Shown here in pieces: positions 1-6,219 of a stretch of 14,485 nucleotides of DNA (its first letter is position 1; every line of letters starts with the position of its first letter). The position numbers and the translations under genes were made by a program. Location of the stretch: the NCBI GenBank assembly GCA_910577605.1, contig CAJTON010000004.1, positions 91,588-106,072 on the forward strand, read 5' to 3'. This DNA is from an uncultured Butyrivibrio sp. (GTDB lineage: Bacteria > Bacillota > Clostridia > Lachnospirales > Lachnospiraceae). The notes beneath the pieces are model-generated. The model saw only the letters and a list, made by a program, of their open reading frames with translations. It made no database searches and had not been told where the DNA came from.

Positions 1-25
1 CGGTATTTTTTTTAAATCTGCCCAT
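1..25 (-). CDS. 5' end of an unidentified gene (partial)
   Basis: Only the first eight codons (MGRFKKNT) lie inside the window, and the gene runs off the left edge. The start is supported by a strong ribosome binding site, GGAGGAG at about 31-37 on the minus strand, a few bases before the ATG at 23-25, and by a well-formed minus-strand promoter at 81-109. It lies downstream of the VTC/DUF4956 pair in the same direction. In Clostridia such pairs are often followed by a CotH-like or other surface-protein gene, but eight residues cannot show that and no function is assigned. Confidence 0.55.
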
Positions 26-80
26 CTCACTCCTCCTTTCCCCTGTATTCACGGGTGCATAAAAAAACACCACAAACGTT

Positions 81-109
81 ATTATATAACTCTGCGATGT
101 TTTTTGCAA
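81..109 (-). promoter_or_regulatory. Promoter for the gene running off the left edge
   Basis: On the minus strand TTGCAA (109-104) is followed after exactly 17 bases by a consensus TATAAT (86-81). Transcription would start near 74 and give a leader of about 50 nt before the ATG at 25. The partial gene could therefore be transcribed independently of the DUF4956 gene, whose stop is at 156. No convincing minus-strand terminator is visible between 80 and 155. Confidence 0.55.
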
Positions 110-155
110 GATTTTCTGTTCTTTTGAACCGTCCGTTTATATACGGGACTTATTT

Positions 156-842
156 TTACATTATAAAAGAGCTTTTGTTGGGCAGTATGCCTAAAGATAT
201 GTTAAGATTCCCGTTGCGGCATCTTATCGAATCTATAAGCTGCTTTTCTACATCCTCCTGCTTAAGGCTCACATGATAGGTAAGCTCATAAAGCGTTCCC
301 ATATTGGTGGTGCGCACGTTCACAAGCTCGCATACCGACAGATATTCGGCAAAAATATCGTCGAAAACTCCGGTATAATTCAGATCCTCCGGTATGGTTA
401 TTTTAAGCTGTCTGCTAACTCTGCGCGTCTCTCCGAAGCGTGTTTTGCTGAGCAGCACAAGCGCCGCGCACAGAATGACCGTTGCCGCAGCCCCGAACAG
501 CAGATAGCCAAGTCCGCAGGCAAGTCCCATCGCCATTGTAAGGAAAATAACGGCTATATCCTTCGCGCTTCCCGGCGCGCTCCTGAATCTGACAAGCGCG
601 AAAGCGCCGGCAAGCGAAAACGCCCTCGCCACGCTGTTGCCAACAAGCATTATGATTACCGCCACGATCGTCGGTATAAGCGCCACCGCTATGACAAAAT
701 CCTTGGTAAAGCTGTCCTTCTCCTGTGTAAAAATATAACAGAAAGCGATAACAAGTCCGATAACAAGAGCGGACAGTATGATCAGCATTGATGCGCCGGC
801 TGATACCGCCGTGTCCGCGGTGCCGATAATTGAGTTAAACAT
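156..842 (-). CDS. DUF4956 domain integral membrane protein
   Basis: Predicted 228-residue membrane protein. Hydrophobic segments lie at about residues 17-39, 48-67, 95-113 and 114-131, followed by a soluble C-terminal domain of about 95 residues. The segment around residues 79-95 (GAFALVRFRSAPGSAKD) is the signature region of DUF4956 proteins as I know them. The ATG at 842 is chosen over an upstream in-frame ATG at 887 because AAAGGGAG lies just before it and because 887 is deep inside the preceding gene. DUF4956 genes commonly sit beside VTC-domain genes in Bacillota, as here, which suggests a membrane partner in polyphosphate synthesis or translocation. That role is inferred from the neighbour; the biochemical function of the family is not established. 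Confidence 0.85.
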   Translation of the reverse strand: MFNSIIGTADTAVSAGASMLIILSALVIGLVIAFCYIFTQEKDSFTKDFVIAVALIPTIVAVIIMLVGNSVARAFSLAGAFALVRFRSAPGSAKDIAVIFLTMAMGLACGLGYLLFGAAATVILCAALVLLSKTRFGETRRVSRQLKITIPEDLNYTGVFDDIFAEYLSVCELVNVRTTNMGTLYELTYHVSLKQEDVEKQLIDSIRCRNGNLNISLGILPNKSSFIM

Positions 843-1573
843 TTGTTTTTTTCTCCCTTTTCTATATTTTCCCGAATATATCTGCAATACTCGGTTCCGT
901 ACTTGGAAAACGATACCGGATAAAGCTTAAGCTCAGAAAGTATGCTTCCGAACCACCTGGGCATAGCGTCGGAGATCTTGACCTCCATAAGCCACTGTCC
1001 CGGCTTCAGAAGGGGTTCTCCGTAAGGTCCGGTCTCAAGGCTCAGCCCGGTCCTTCTTGAACGTATATTAGTGTCGAACGTCACCCGGAAACCTTCGTCC
1101 TCCCTGTCAAAATACGCCCTCCTGTCATAAGATATGCATACCTTAGGCATAAGCTTGTAGAACTCCGTAAAATAGTCAAGCTCCCTGAGTATCTGCGCGT
1201 TGACTCCCTCATAATCGGGACGCGCTCCTTCGTCAAGATAAGCCTTCGCCTGCCATAGAGGCAGCACTATCCTTCTTTTGTTCACTATGTCATTATATTT
1301 CTTTTTAATTTCAATAAACGCCATACTCCCGCTGTTTGGAGTCCCGTATGTCCTGAGCCTTAATTTCTCCTTGTAAACAGGCTTGTCAACGGACTTTCTT
1401 ATGAGCGTGTCGTTTTCCGTGTCATAATATATATTGCATATACTGTAAAAACCGCCCTCCCGGCTGTAGCTGTCAGACTCCATGTGTTCTCCGATACGCT
1501 CAAGCATCTCAAGATATGTACTCTCGTCAAGCATATGTTTCTTCTCCCGACGGTTAAAAATCTCGATCGCCAT
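782..1573 (-). CDS. VTC domain protein (polyphosphate polymerase-like)
   Basis: A 263-residue protein of the VTC type, related to the catalytic domain of yeast Vtc4, which makes polyphosphate from ATP in a triphosphate-tunnel fold. Tunnel-type charged motifs appear in order: RREKK (8-12), KLRLR (K70, R72, R74), FIEIKKK (E88, K90), NKRR (98-101), ISYDRRAYF (147-155), FDTNIR (166-171) and LMEVKIS (E197, K199). The ATG at 1573 follows AAGGAGGTG at good spacing. It is a cytosolic domain with no membrane segment and may rely on the DUF4956 neighbour for the membrane. The 3' end overlaps that gene by 61 nt, and the last 20 or so residues, after an A7 run at about 846-852, look unlike a conserved tail. 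The domain assignment is firm; polymerase activity is inferred. Confidence 0.85.
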   Translation of the reverse strand: MAIEIFNRREKKHMLDESTYLEMLERIGEHMESDSYSREGGFYSICNIYYDTENDTLIRKSVDKPVYKEKLRLRTYGTPNSGSMAFIEIKKKYNDIVNKRRIVLPLWQAKAYLDEGARPDYEGVNAQILRELDYFTEFYKLMPKVCISYDRRAYFDREDEGFRVTFDTNIRSRRTGLSLETGPYGEPLLKPGQWLMEVKISDAMPRWFGSILSELKLYPVSFSKYGTEYCRYIRENIEKGEKNKCLTQLSAPRTRRYQPAHQC

Positions 1574-1639
1574 TCCCGCACCTCCTTATCTCCAGCTCAT
1601 GTTCTTTAAACGTCCGTTTTCATGTCCGCACGGTAAAGT

Positions 1640-1668
1640 GTAATATCCCAATGTGACCGTTTTATGAA
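1640..1668 (-). promoter_or_regulatory. Possible promoter for the VTC/DUF4956 operon
   Basis: On the minus strand TTCATA (1668-1663) and TATTAC (1645-1640) are separated by 17 bases, each matching the sigma-A consensus at four or five of six positions. This is the best pair I see upstream of the VTC start, but it is not strong. Confidence 0.25.
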
Positions 1669-1699
1669 TGAATCCTGTGTTCTTCCCGAATATTCATTC
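1666..1699. repeat. 8-bp inverted repeat in the divergent region
   Basis: GAATGAAT (1666-1673) and ATTCATTC (1692-1699) are perfect inverted copies separated by 18 bases. They overlap the -35 element proposed for the VTC operon, so they could be an operator. In AT-rich intergenic DNA an 8-bp match can also arise by chance. Confidence 0.25.
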
Positions 1700-1820
1700 T
1701 CATTTTATGTCATAATAACACACCCGTCTTTACAGGGTATACCGCACTTTTTAGTGACGCTTTACCTTATTTATAACAGATTTATATTAAATACATTTTT
1801 ATTTAGGCGGCGGAACCGGA

Positions 1821-1836
1821 ACACAAGATATTGTGT
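1821..1836 (+). promoter_or_regulatory. NrdR box 1 upstream of nrdD
   Basis: ACACAAGATATTGTGT matches the 16-bp NrdR box (ACACWATATATWGTGT, from memory) at 15 of 16 positions. It lies upstream of the nrdD -35 element and about 30 bp, or three helical turns, from a second box. NrdR is an ATP-cone repressor that shuts off ribonucleotide reductase genes when dATP is high. The gene for NrdR itself is not in the window. Confidence 0.85.
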
Positions 1837-1850
1837 TTTTTTTGTTTTTT

Positions 1851-1866
1851 CCACAATATCTTGTAG
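1851..1866 (+). promoter_or_regulatory. NrdR box 2 overlapping the nrdD -35
   Basis: This site (core CACAATATCTTGT) matches the NrdR consensus at about 12 of 16 positions and overlaps the first bases of the nrdD -35 hexamer (1864-1869), so binding would block the promoter. Bases 1852-1864 are the exact reverse complement of 1823-1835 in box 1. The two boxes thus form a 13-bp perfect inverted repeat around a T-rich spacer. Confidence 0.75.
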
Positions 1867-1892
1867 ACAAATGCGGGATACGATGCTATAAT
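1864..1892 (+). promoter_or_regulatory. nrdD promoter
   Basis: TAGACA (1864-1869), 17 bases, then TATAAT (1887-1892) preceded by TGC, giving an extended -10. Transcription should start near 1899. The -35 overlaps NrdR box 2. The promoter also shows that the in-frame ATG at 1891, which lies inside the -10 element, cannot be the translation start of nrdD. Confidence 0.8.
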
Positions 1893-1944
1893 GTGGAAAG
1901 TGGCGCAGGAGGTGCCTGTTTTATACATATTTATGGAGGATGTT

Positions 1945-4071
1945 ATGAAGGTTATTAAACGCGACGGCAGAGAAGTAGGATACGACCGCAACAAGATCAT
2001 TATCGCCATTCAGAAGGCAAACGACGAGGTTCCGTACAACGAAAAGATTTCGGATGAAAAAATACACGGAATAGTCGCGTCGATTGAAAAACTCGGAGCG
2101 AGCACGCTTCAGGTCGAGGAGATACAGGATATCATCGAGCAGAAGCTTATGGCGGAAAGAAAATTCGTGCTTGCCAAAACTTATATAATCTACCGCTATC
2201 AGCGCGAAATGGTGCGCAAATCAAATACGACGGACGAGTCCATTCTCGGTCTTATAAGGCAGACCAACAAATACGCGATGGAGGAGAATTCCAACAAAAA
2301 CGCCGCAGTCGCCTCGACACAGCGCGACCTTATCGCCGGAGAGGTTTCAAGAGACCTTACGAAGCGTCTTCTGCTCCCCGACAAAATATCAAAGGCTCAC
2401 GAGGAGGGCGTTATCCATTTCCACGACGCGGATTATTATGTACAGTCTATTTTTAACTGCTGTCTTATCAATATCAGCGATATGCTTGACAACGGCACTG
2501 TAATGAACGGCAAGATGATAGAAAGCCCCAAGAGCTTCCAGGTTGCCTGCACTGTAATGACGCAGATCATCTCCTCGGTTGCCAGCAGCCAGTACGGCGG
2601 TCAGTCCGTTGACATAAGTCATCTCGGAAAGTATCTGCGCAGGACCAAGGATAAATACCTCGCAAGCTACACTTCGGAATTCGGAGACGCGCTTTCCTCC
2701 GAACAGATAGAGAAGCTTGCCTACGGACGTATGCTGGACGAGCTTAAATCAGGAGTTCAGACAATACAGTATCAGATAAACACGCTGATGACCACCAACG
2801 GTCAGTCTCCGTTTGTGACGCTCTTCCTCAACCTCAAGGCGGACGACCCCTATATCGAGGAGAACGCTCTTATAATCGAGGAGATCCTCAAGCAGAGACT
2901 TGAAGGAATCAAAAATAAATCCGGCGTCTACGTTACGCCCGCTTTCCCCAAGCTTATCTATGTGCTTGACGAGCACAACTGCTTAAAGGGAGGCAAATAC
3001 GATTATCTCACAAAACTTGCGGTAGAATGCTCCTCAAAAAGAATGTACCCCGACTATATTTCCGCCAAGAAAATGCGTGAAAACTACGAGGGCGAGGTAT
3101 TCAGCTGCATGGGATGCCGCTCCTTCTTAAGCCCGTGGAAGGACGAAAACGGCGAATATAAATGGGAGGGACGCTTCAATCAGGGCGTTGTCAGCCTTAA
3201 TCTCCCCCAGATGGGAATCATCGCGCAGGGCAATGAGGAGCTTTTCTGGGAGCTTATGGAGGAAAGGCTTTCCATATGCTTTGAAGCTCTTATGTGCAGA
3301 CACAAATCCCTTGAGGGAACTCTTTCGGACGTAAGTCCGATACACTGGCAGTACGGCGCGATCGCAAGGCTCCAGCCCGGCGAGACTATCGACTCGCTGC
3401 TTCACGGCGGCTATTCGACAATTTCTCTCGGCTATATCGGACTTTACGAGGTCACAAAGCTGATGACCGGAGTAAGCCACACCGAGCCGAAGGGAACGGA
3501 ATTTGCGCTCAAGGTCATGAACCGTCTGCGCGAGGCTACGGACACATGGAAGCGCAACACGGGAATCGCCTTCGGATTATACGGTACTCCCGCCGAATCC
3601 CTCTGCTACCGCTTTGCCGAGATCGACCGCAAAAAATACGGTGATATCGAGGACATAACGGATAAGGGCTACTACACCAATTCCTATCATGTGGACGTCC
3701 GCGAGAAAATAGACGCTTTCAGCAAATTCAAGTTTGAGAGCCAGTTCCAGAACATTTCCTCCGGCGGAGCTATCTCCTACGTCGAGATACCCAATCTCCG
3801 TCACAACCTTCCGGCTTTGGAAGAGCTTGTAAAGTTTATTTACGACAATATTCAGTACGCGGAGTTCAACACCAAATCCGACTACTGTCAGGTATGCGGC
3901 TACGACGGCGAGATAATCATCAACGACAAGCTCGAATGGGAATGCCCTCAGTGCCACAACAAGGATCACAACAAAATGAACGTCACCAGAAGAACCTGCG
4001 GCTATCTCGGCGAGAATTTCTGGAACGTGGGAAAAACCAAAGAGATCGGCGCCCGCGTGCTTCACATTTAA
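1945..4071 (+). CDS. nrdD: Anaerobic (class III) ribonucleoside-triphosphate reductase
   Basis: Reduces NTPs to dNTPs in the absence of oxygen using a glycyl radical installed by NrdG. The 708-residue length is close to the E. coli enzyme. An N-terminal ATP-cone (about 1-88, opening KVIKRDGREV) gives allosteric control by ATP/dATP. FNCC (C172, C173) and FSCMGCRS (C388, C391) hold the expected active-site cysteines. The C-terminus has a zinc site (C648, C651, C667, C670) and the radical motif RTCGYLG, with G686 matching E. coli G681. The ATG at 1945 is preceded by GGAGGA at 1935-1940. ATGs at 1891 and 1933 are in frame but fit poorly: the first lies in the -10 element and the second has no ribosome binding site at proper spacing. 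It heads the nrdD-nrdG-dut unit under the NrdR-box promoter. Confidence 0.97.
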   Translation: MKVIKRDGREVGYDRNKIIIAIQKANDEVPYNEKISDEKIHGIVASIEKLGASTLQVEEIQDIIEQKLMAERKFVLAKTYIIYRYQREMVRKSNTTDESILGLIRQTNKYAMEENSNKNAAVASTQRDLIAGEVSRDLTKRLLLPDKISKAHEEGVIHFHDADYYVQSIFNCCLINISDMLDNGTVMNGKMIESPKSFQVACTVMTQIISSVASSQYGGQSVDISHLGKYLRRTKDKYLASYTSEFGDALSSEQIEKLAYGRMLDELKSGVQTIQYQINTLMTTNGQSPFVTLFLNLKADDPYIEENALIIEEILKQRLEGIKNKSGVYVTPAFPKLIYVLDEHNCLKGGKYDYLTKLAVECSSKRMYPDYISAKKMRENYEGEVFSCMGCRSFLSPWKDENGEYKWEGRFNQGVVSLNLPQMGIIAQGNEELFWELMEERLSICFEALMCRHKSLEGTLSDVSPIHWQYGAIARLQPGETIDSLLHGGYSTISLGYIGLYEVTKLMTGVSHTEPKGTEFALKVMNRLREATDTWKRNTGIAFGLYGTPAESLCYRFAEIDRKKYGDIEDITDKGYYTNSYHVDVREKIDAFSKFKFESQFQNISSGGAISYVEIPNLRHNLPALEELVKFIYDNIQYAEFNTKSDYCQVCGYDGEIIINDKLEWECPQCHNKDHNKMNVTRRTCGYLGENFWNVGKTKEIGARVLHI

Positions 4072-4093
4072 CTGATATTATTTCAAAAAACAC

Positions 4094-4119
4094 TCTCCCG
4101 GGGGTACGCTCCCGGGAGA
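4094..4119 (+). terminator. Hairpin between nrdD and nrdG
   Basis: TCTCCCGGG (4094-4102) pairs perfectly with CCCGGGAGA (4111-4119) around an 8-nt loop, 22 nt after the nrdD stop. The following ATTGATTTAG is only weakly T-rich, so this is better read as a partial terminator or mRNA-stabilising stem that lets less nrdG than nrdD be made. A second small stem, GCCGCG (4137-4142) with CGCGGC (4154-4159), lies just before the nrdG ribosome binding site. Function is inferred from position. Confidence 0.45.
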
Positions 4120-4177
4120 ATTGATTTAGACAAGACGCCGCGCAAAATATTTCCGCGGCGGAATACAGGAGTATCAT

Positions 4178-4738
4178 ATGAATTATGCAGATATTAAATT
4201 ATACGACGCAGCCAACGGCCCCGGCATAAGAATTTCGCTGTTTGTGAGCGGATGCACCCACCGATGCAAGGGCTGTTTCAACGAGGAGGCATGGGACTTT
4301 TGCTACGGAAAGCCCTACACCGAAGCGGAAACGGATTACATCATAGAACAGCTTGCCCCCGACTACATAAGCGGCCTTACTCTTCTCGGAGGCGAACCTA
4401 TGGACCCGCACAATCAGCCAGGAATACTTCCGCTGCTTCGCAGGGTAAGGGAGACTTACGGCAGCCGCAAAACGATATGGCTCTTTACAGGATATCTTTT
4501 TGACAGGGACATAATAGGCAGAATGCTTTCCGAAATCGCCGAGACAAAAGAGATACTCTCATATCTTGACGTGATAATGGACGGTCCTTTCATTGAGGAA
4601 CAAAAAGATCTGGGCGCGTATTTCAGAGGCTCCTCCAATCAGAGAGCGATACTTGTTCAGGAAACGCTCGCGCAGGATAACGGCGAGCTTGTATTCTGGG
4701 AGCCTCAAAAGCCCCAATATGTTTATTCGGCGACATAA
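4178..4738 (+). CDS. nrdG: Anaerobic ribonucleotide reductase activating protein
   Basis: Radical SAM enzyme of 186 residues that uses a [4Fe-4S] cluster and S-adenosylmethionine to generate the glycyl radical on NrdD. The cluster motif CTHRCKGC supplies C26, C30 and C33 (CX3CX2C spacing), preceded by GPGIRISLFVSG and followed by W39. The SAM-contact motif LLGGEP is at about 69-74. Its length is slightly above the usual 155-175. The ATG at 4178 follows AGGAG at 4168-4172. It lies 106 nt after nrdD on the same strand, the classic partner arrangement, with a hairpin in the gap that may reduce read-through. Confidence 0.95.
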   Translation: MNYADIKLYDAANGPGIRISLFVSGCTHRCKGCFNEEAWDFCYGKPYTEAETDYIIEQLAPDYISGLTLLGGEPMDPHNQPGILPLLRRVRETYGSRKTIWLFTGYLFDRDIIGRMLSEIAETKEILSYLDVIMDGPFIEEQKDLGAYFRGSSNQRAILVQETLAQDNGELVFWEPQKPQYVYSAT

Positions 4739-4799
4739 AAAATAAACGGCGCGGCTTAAACTGACGTGCCCGCTATTATCGACACAACAGGAGAAAAAT

Positions 4800-5240
4800 A
4801 TGAGAACCAATATAAGAATCAAAAAACTTAAAGAAAAAGCAATTCTTCCCACTTACGGCTCGGAGTATGCCGCTGGCGCGGACCTGTGCGCCTGCATGGA
4901 CGAAGCGGTAACAATACCCCCCCACGGCACCGTGATGCTCCACACCGGACTCGCGATGGAGATTCCCCAAGGCTTTGCGGGACTCATTTATCCCAGAAGC
5001 GGAATGGCAAGCAAACGTCATCTCGCCCCCGCCAACAAGGTAGGCGTAGTCGATCCCGATTACCGCGGCGAATTCATGGTCGCAATGCATAATCATTCGG
5101 ACGAGCCGCAGACCGTCGAGCCCGGCGAGCGCATCGCCCAGCTTGTCATAACGCCCTTCATAACTGCGGACTTTGAGGAGACCGACGAGCTTAACGACAC
5201 CGTAAGGGGCGCCGGCGGCTTCGGCAGCACGGGATACTAA
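4800..5240 (+). CDS. dut: dUTP diphosphatase (dUTPase)
   Basis: Hydrolyses dUTP to dUMP and pyrophosphate, keeping uracil out of DNA and feeding thymidylate synthesis. The 146-residue protein is the usual size of the trimeric family. All five motifs are present: AGADLCA (25-31), PRSGMASK, GVVDPDYRGE with the catalytic aspartate, GERIAQLV and the C-terminal RGAGGFGSTGY that closes over the substrate. The ATG follows CAGGAG at about 4788-4793. The gap to nrdG is 61 nt with no clear promoter, so it probably belongs to the nrdDG unit. It ends 9 nt before the convergent PAS gene, and no terminator separates them. Confidence 0.95.
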   Translation: MRTNIRIKKLKEKAILPTYGSEYAAGADLCACMDEAVTIPPHGTVMLHTGLAMEIPQGFAGLIYPRSGMASKRHLAPANKVGVVDPDYRGEFMVAMHNHSDEPQTVEPGERIAQLVITPFITADFEETDELNDTVRGAGGFGSTGY

Positions 5241-5249
5241 GCATCACTG

Positions 5250-5618
5250 TCACGAAAAATCATACATCTTCATGGTTTCGTCCGCGCGGCACTCATGCTT
5301 TTCGTAATATCCTATAAGCTTCCCGTCTTCATCGCGCAGCGCGACCATGTAAACGTCCTTTTTCTCCTTCTCGTTGCGGAAGGTGTATACGATATTGTGC
5401 GAAACCTCCTCTGCAAACCACTCGACCGAGCGTTTGATTTTTTCATTTGAGGATACGGAATGGCAGTCTAAAAGGCTTGCGCCCACAAGACTGCCATGTT
5501 TTGCGTAACGCGCGACGGCAGCGGGATTCATGTAAATTATCTCATGCTCAAGATTGCATATCACGACAGCCGAGCGCTCCTGATCGATTATACTTTTAAA
5601 ATACTGCGAAAGCTCCAT
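5250..5618 (-). CDS. Small stand-alone PAS domain protein
   Basis: A 122-residue protein that is essentially one PAS fold. A short N-terminal helix (ELSQYFKSIIDQERSA) leads into a typical PAS core (VVICNLEHEIIYMNPAAVARY, about 18-38) with LVGASLLDCH as the next segment, a central helix and two beta strands (NIVYTFRNEKEKKDVYMVAL, about 75-94). There is no membrane segment and no output domain, so it would act by binding a partner or ligand. The start follows TAGGAG at short spacing, and only 9 nt separate it from the upstream kinase-like gene, so the two are almost certainly cotranscribed. The ligand is unknown. Confidence 0.75.
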   Translation of the reverse strand: MELSQYFKSIIDQERSAVVICNLEHEIIYMNPAAVARYAKHGSLVGASLLDCHSVSSNEKIKRSVEWFAEEVSHNIVYTFRNEKEKKDVYMVALRDEDGKLIGYYEKHECRADETMKMYDFS

Positions 5619-5627
5619 TCCTATCTC

Positions 5628-6167
5628 CTATCCTTGTTCTTTTACATACTCCAGAAAATCAGGCGTTTTTGACCAGTATTTTACGCCCCAGTTCTCAAAA
5701 TTCCATTCCTCCATGTAGTCGTTGCATTCATAATCTATGTAGTACAGTTCCTCTTTGCGAACGACAAAATTTGTCGGAAAATAATCGATATTGATGCACT
5801 CCGGATACAGAAACGCGCACATAGCTTTTACCTGTTCGGTATAGGCATCCTTCATGCGGCCGTTAAGCACAAGATCATATACAGTTTCTCCTTCTATGTA
5901 TTCCTTGAGTATGCGCTCGTTCTCAATGTCGGCATCAAGCATTTTGGGCATTCTGATTCCCACAGCCTTAAGGCGCTTATAATCCGAAAGCTCCGCCTGC
6001 ATTTTGTCGCCGAACTGATAATAATCGCAAGGTTCATGGTGAAGCTGCTTGAGCACATAGCTTTTCTGCCCGTCCGAAGCGAGATACAAATATCCGCCCT
6101 TCCCTTTGCCTAACAGTTTGATCACGGCAAATTCCCTGCCGTTCACGCTTAGATTATGACGATCCAT
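5628..6167 (-). CDS. Small kinase-like (protein kinase/APH fold) protein
   Basis: A 179-residue protein with a compact kinase-like fold. A glycine-rich loop LGKGKGGYLYL (19-29), the nucleotide lysine in YVLKQL (K40), a candidate helix-C glutamate (E59), a hinge-like ILKEYIEGETV (86-96), a catalytic-loop-like NIDYFPTNFVV (D128, N133) and a metal-binding IDYE (D145, in place of DFG) occur in order. The catalytic-loop histidine of HRD is replaced by asparagine. At 179 residues it is much shorter than Ser/Thr kinases and closer to the minimal Bud32/lipopolysaccharide-kinase type. The start follows AAGGGGAAA. Its substrate is unknown; the PAS protein encoded 9 nt downstream is the obvious candidate partner. 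Confidence 0.65.
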   Translation of the reverse strand: MDRHNLSVNGREFAVIKLLGKGKGGYLYLASDGQKSYVLKQLHHEPCDYYQFGDKMQAELSDYKRLKAVGIRMPKMLDADIENERILKEYIEGETVYDLVLNGRMKDAYTEQVKAMCAFLYPECINIDYFPTNFVVRKEELYYIDYECNDYMEEWNFENWGVKYWSKTPDFLEYVKEQG

Positions 6168-6219
6168 ATCATTTCCCCTTGCAATTACCGTTAAAAGAAT
6201 ACCTGATATCTGACGATCT

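Noticed and set aside
131..160. Terminator-like hairpin GTCCGT/ACGGGAC followed by T-rich DNA at the left end
   Set aside because: The T-rich side is on the plus strand while all genes there run on the minus strand, and the stem is short with a bulge.
1891..1944. 18-residue N-terminal extension of NrdD starting at the ATG at 1891
   Set aside because: That ATG overlaps the -10 TATAAT (1887-1892), so it is not transcribed. The extension is absent from the family, and the ATG at 1945 has a proper ribosome binding site.
3577..4065. 162-codon minus-strand open frame antisense to nrdD
   Set aside because: It lies entirely within the conserved C-terminal part of nrdD, including the zinc site and glycyl radical motif, and has no promoter or ribosome binding site.
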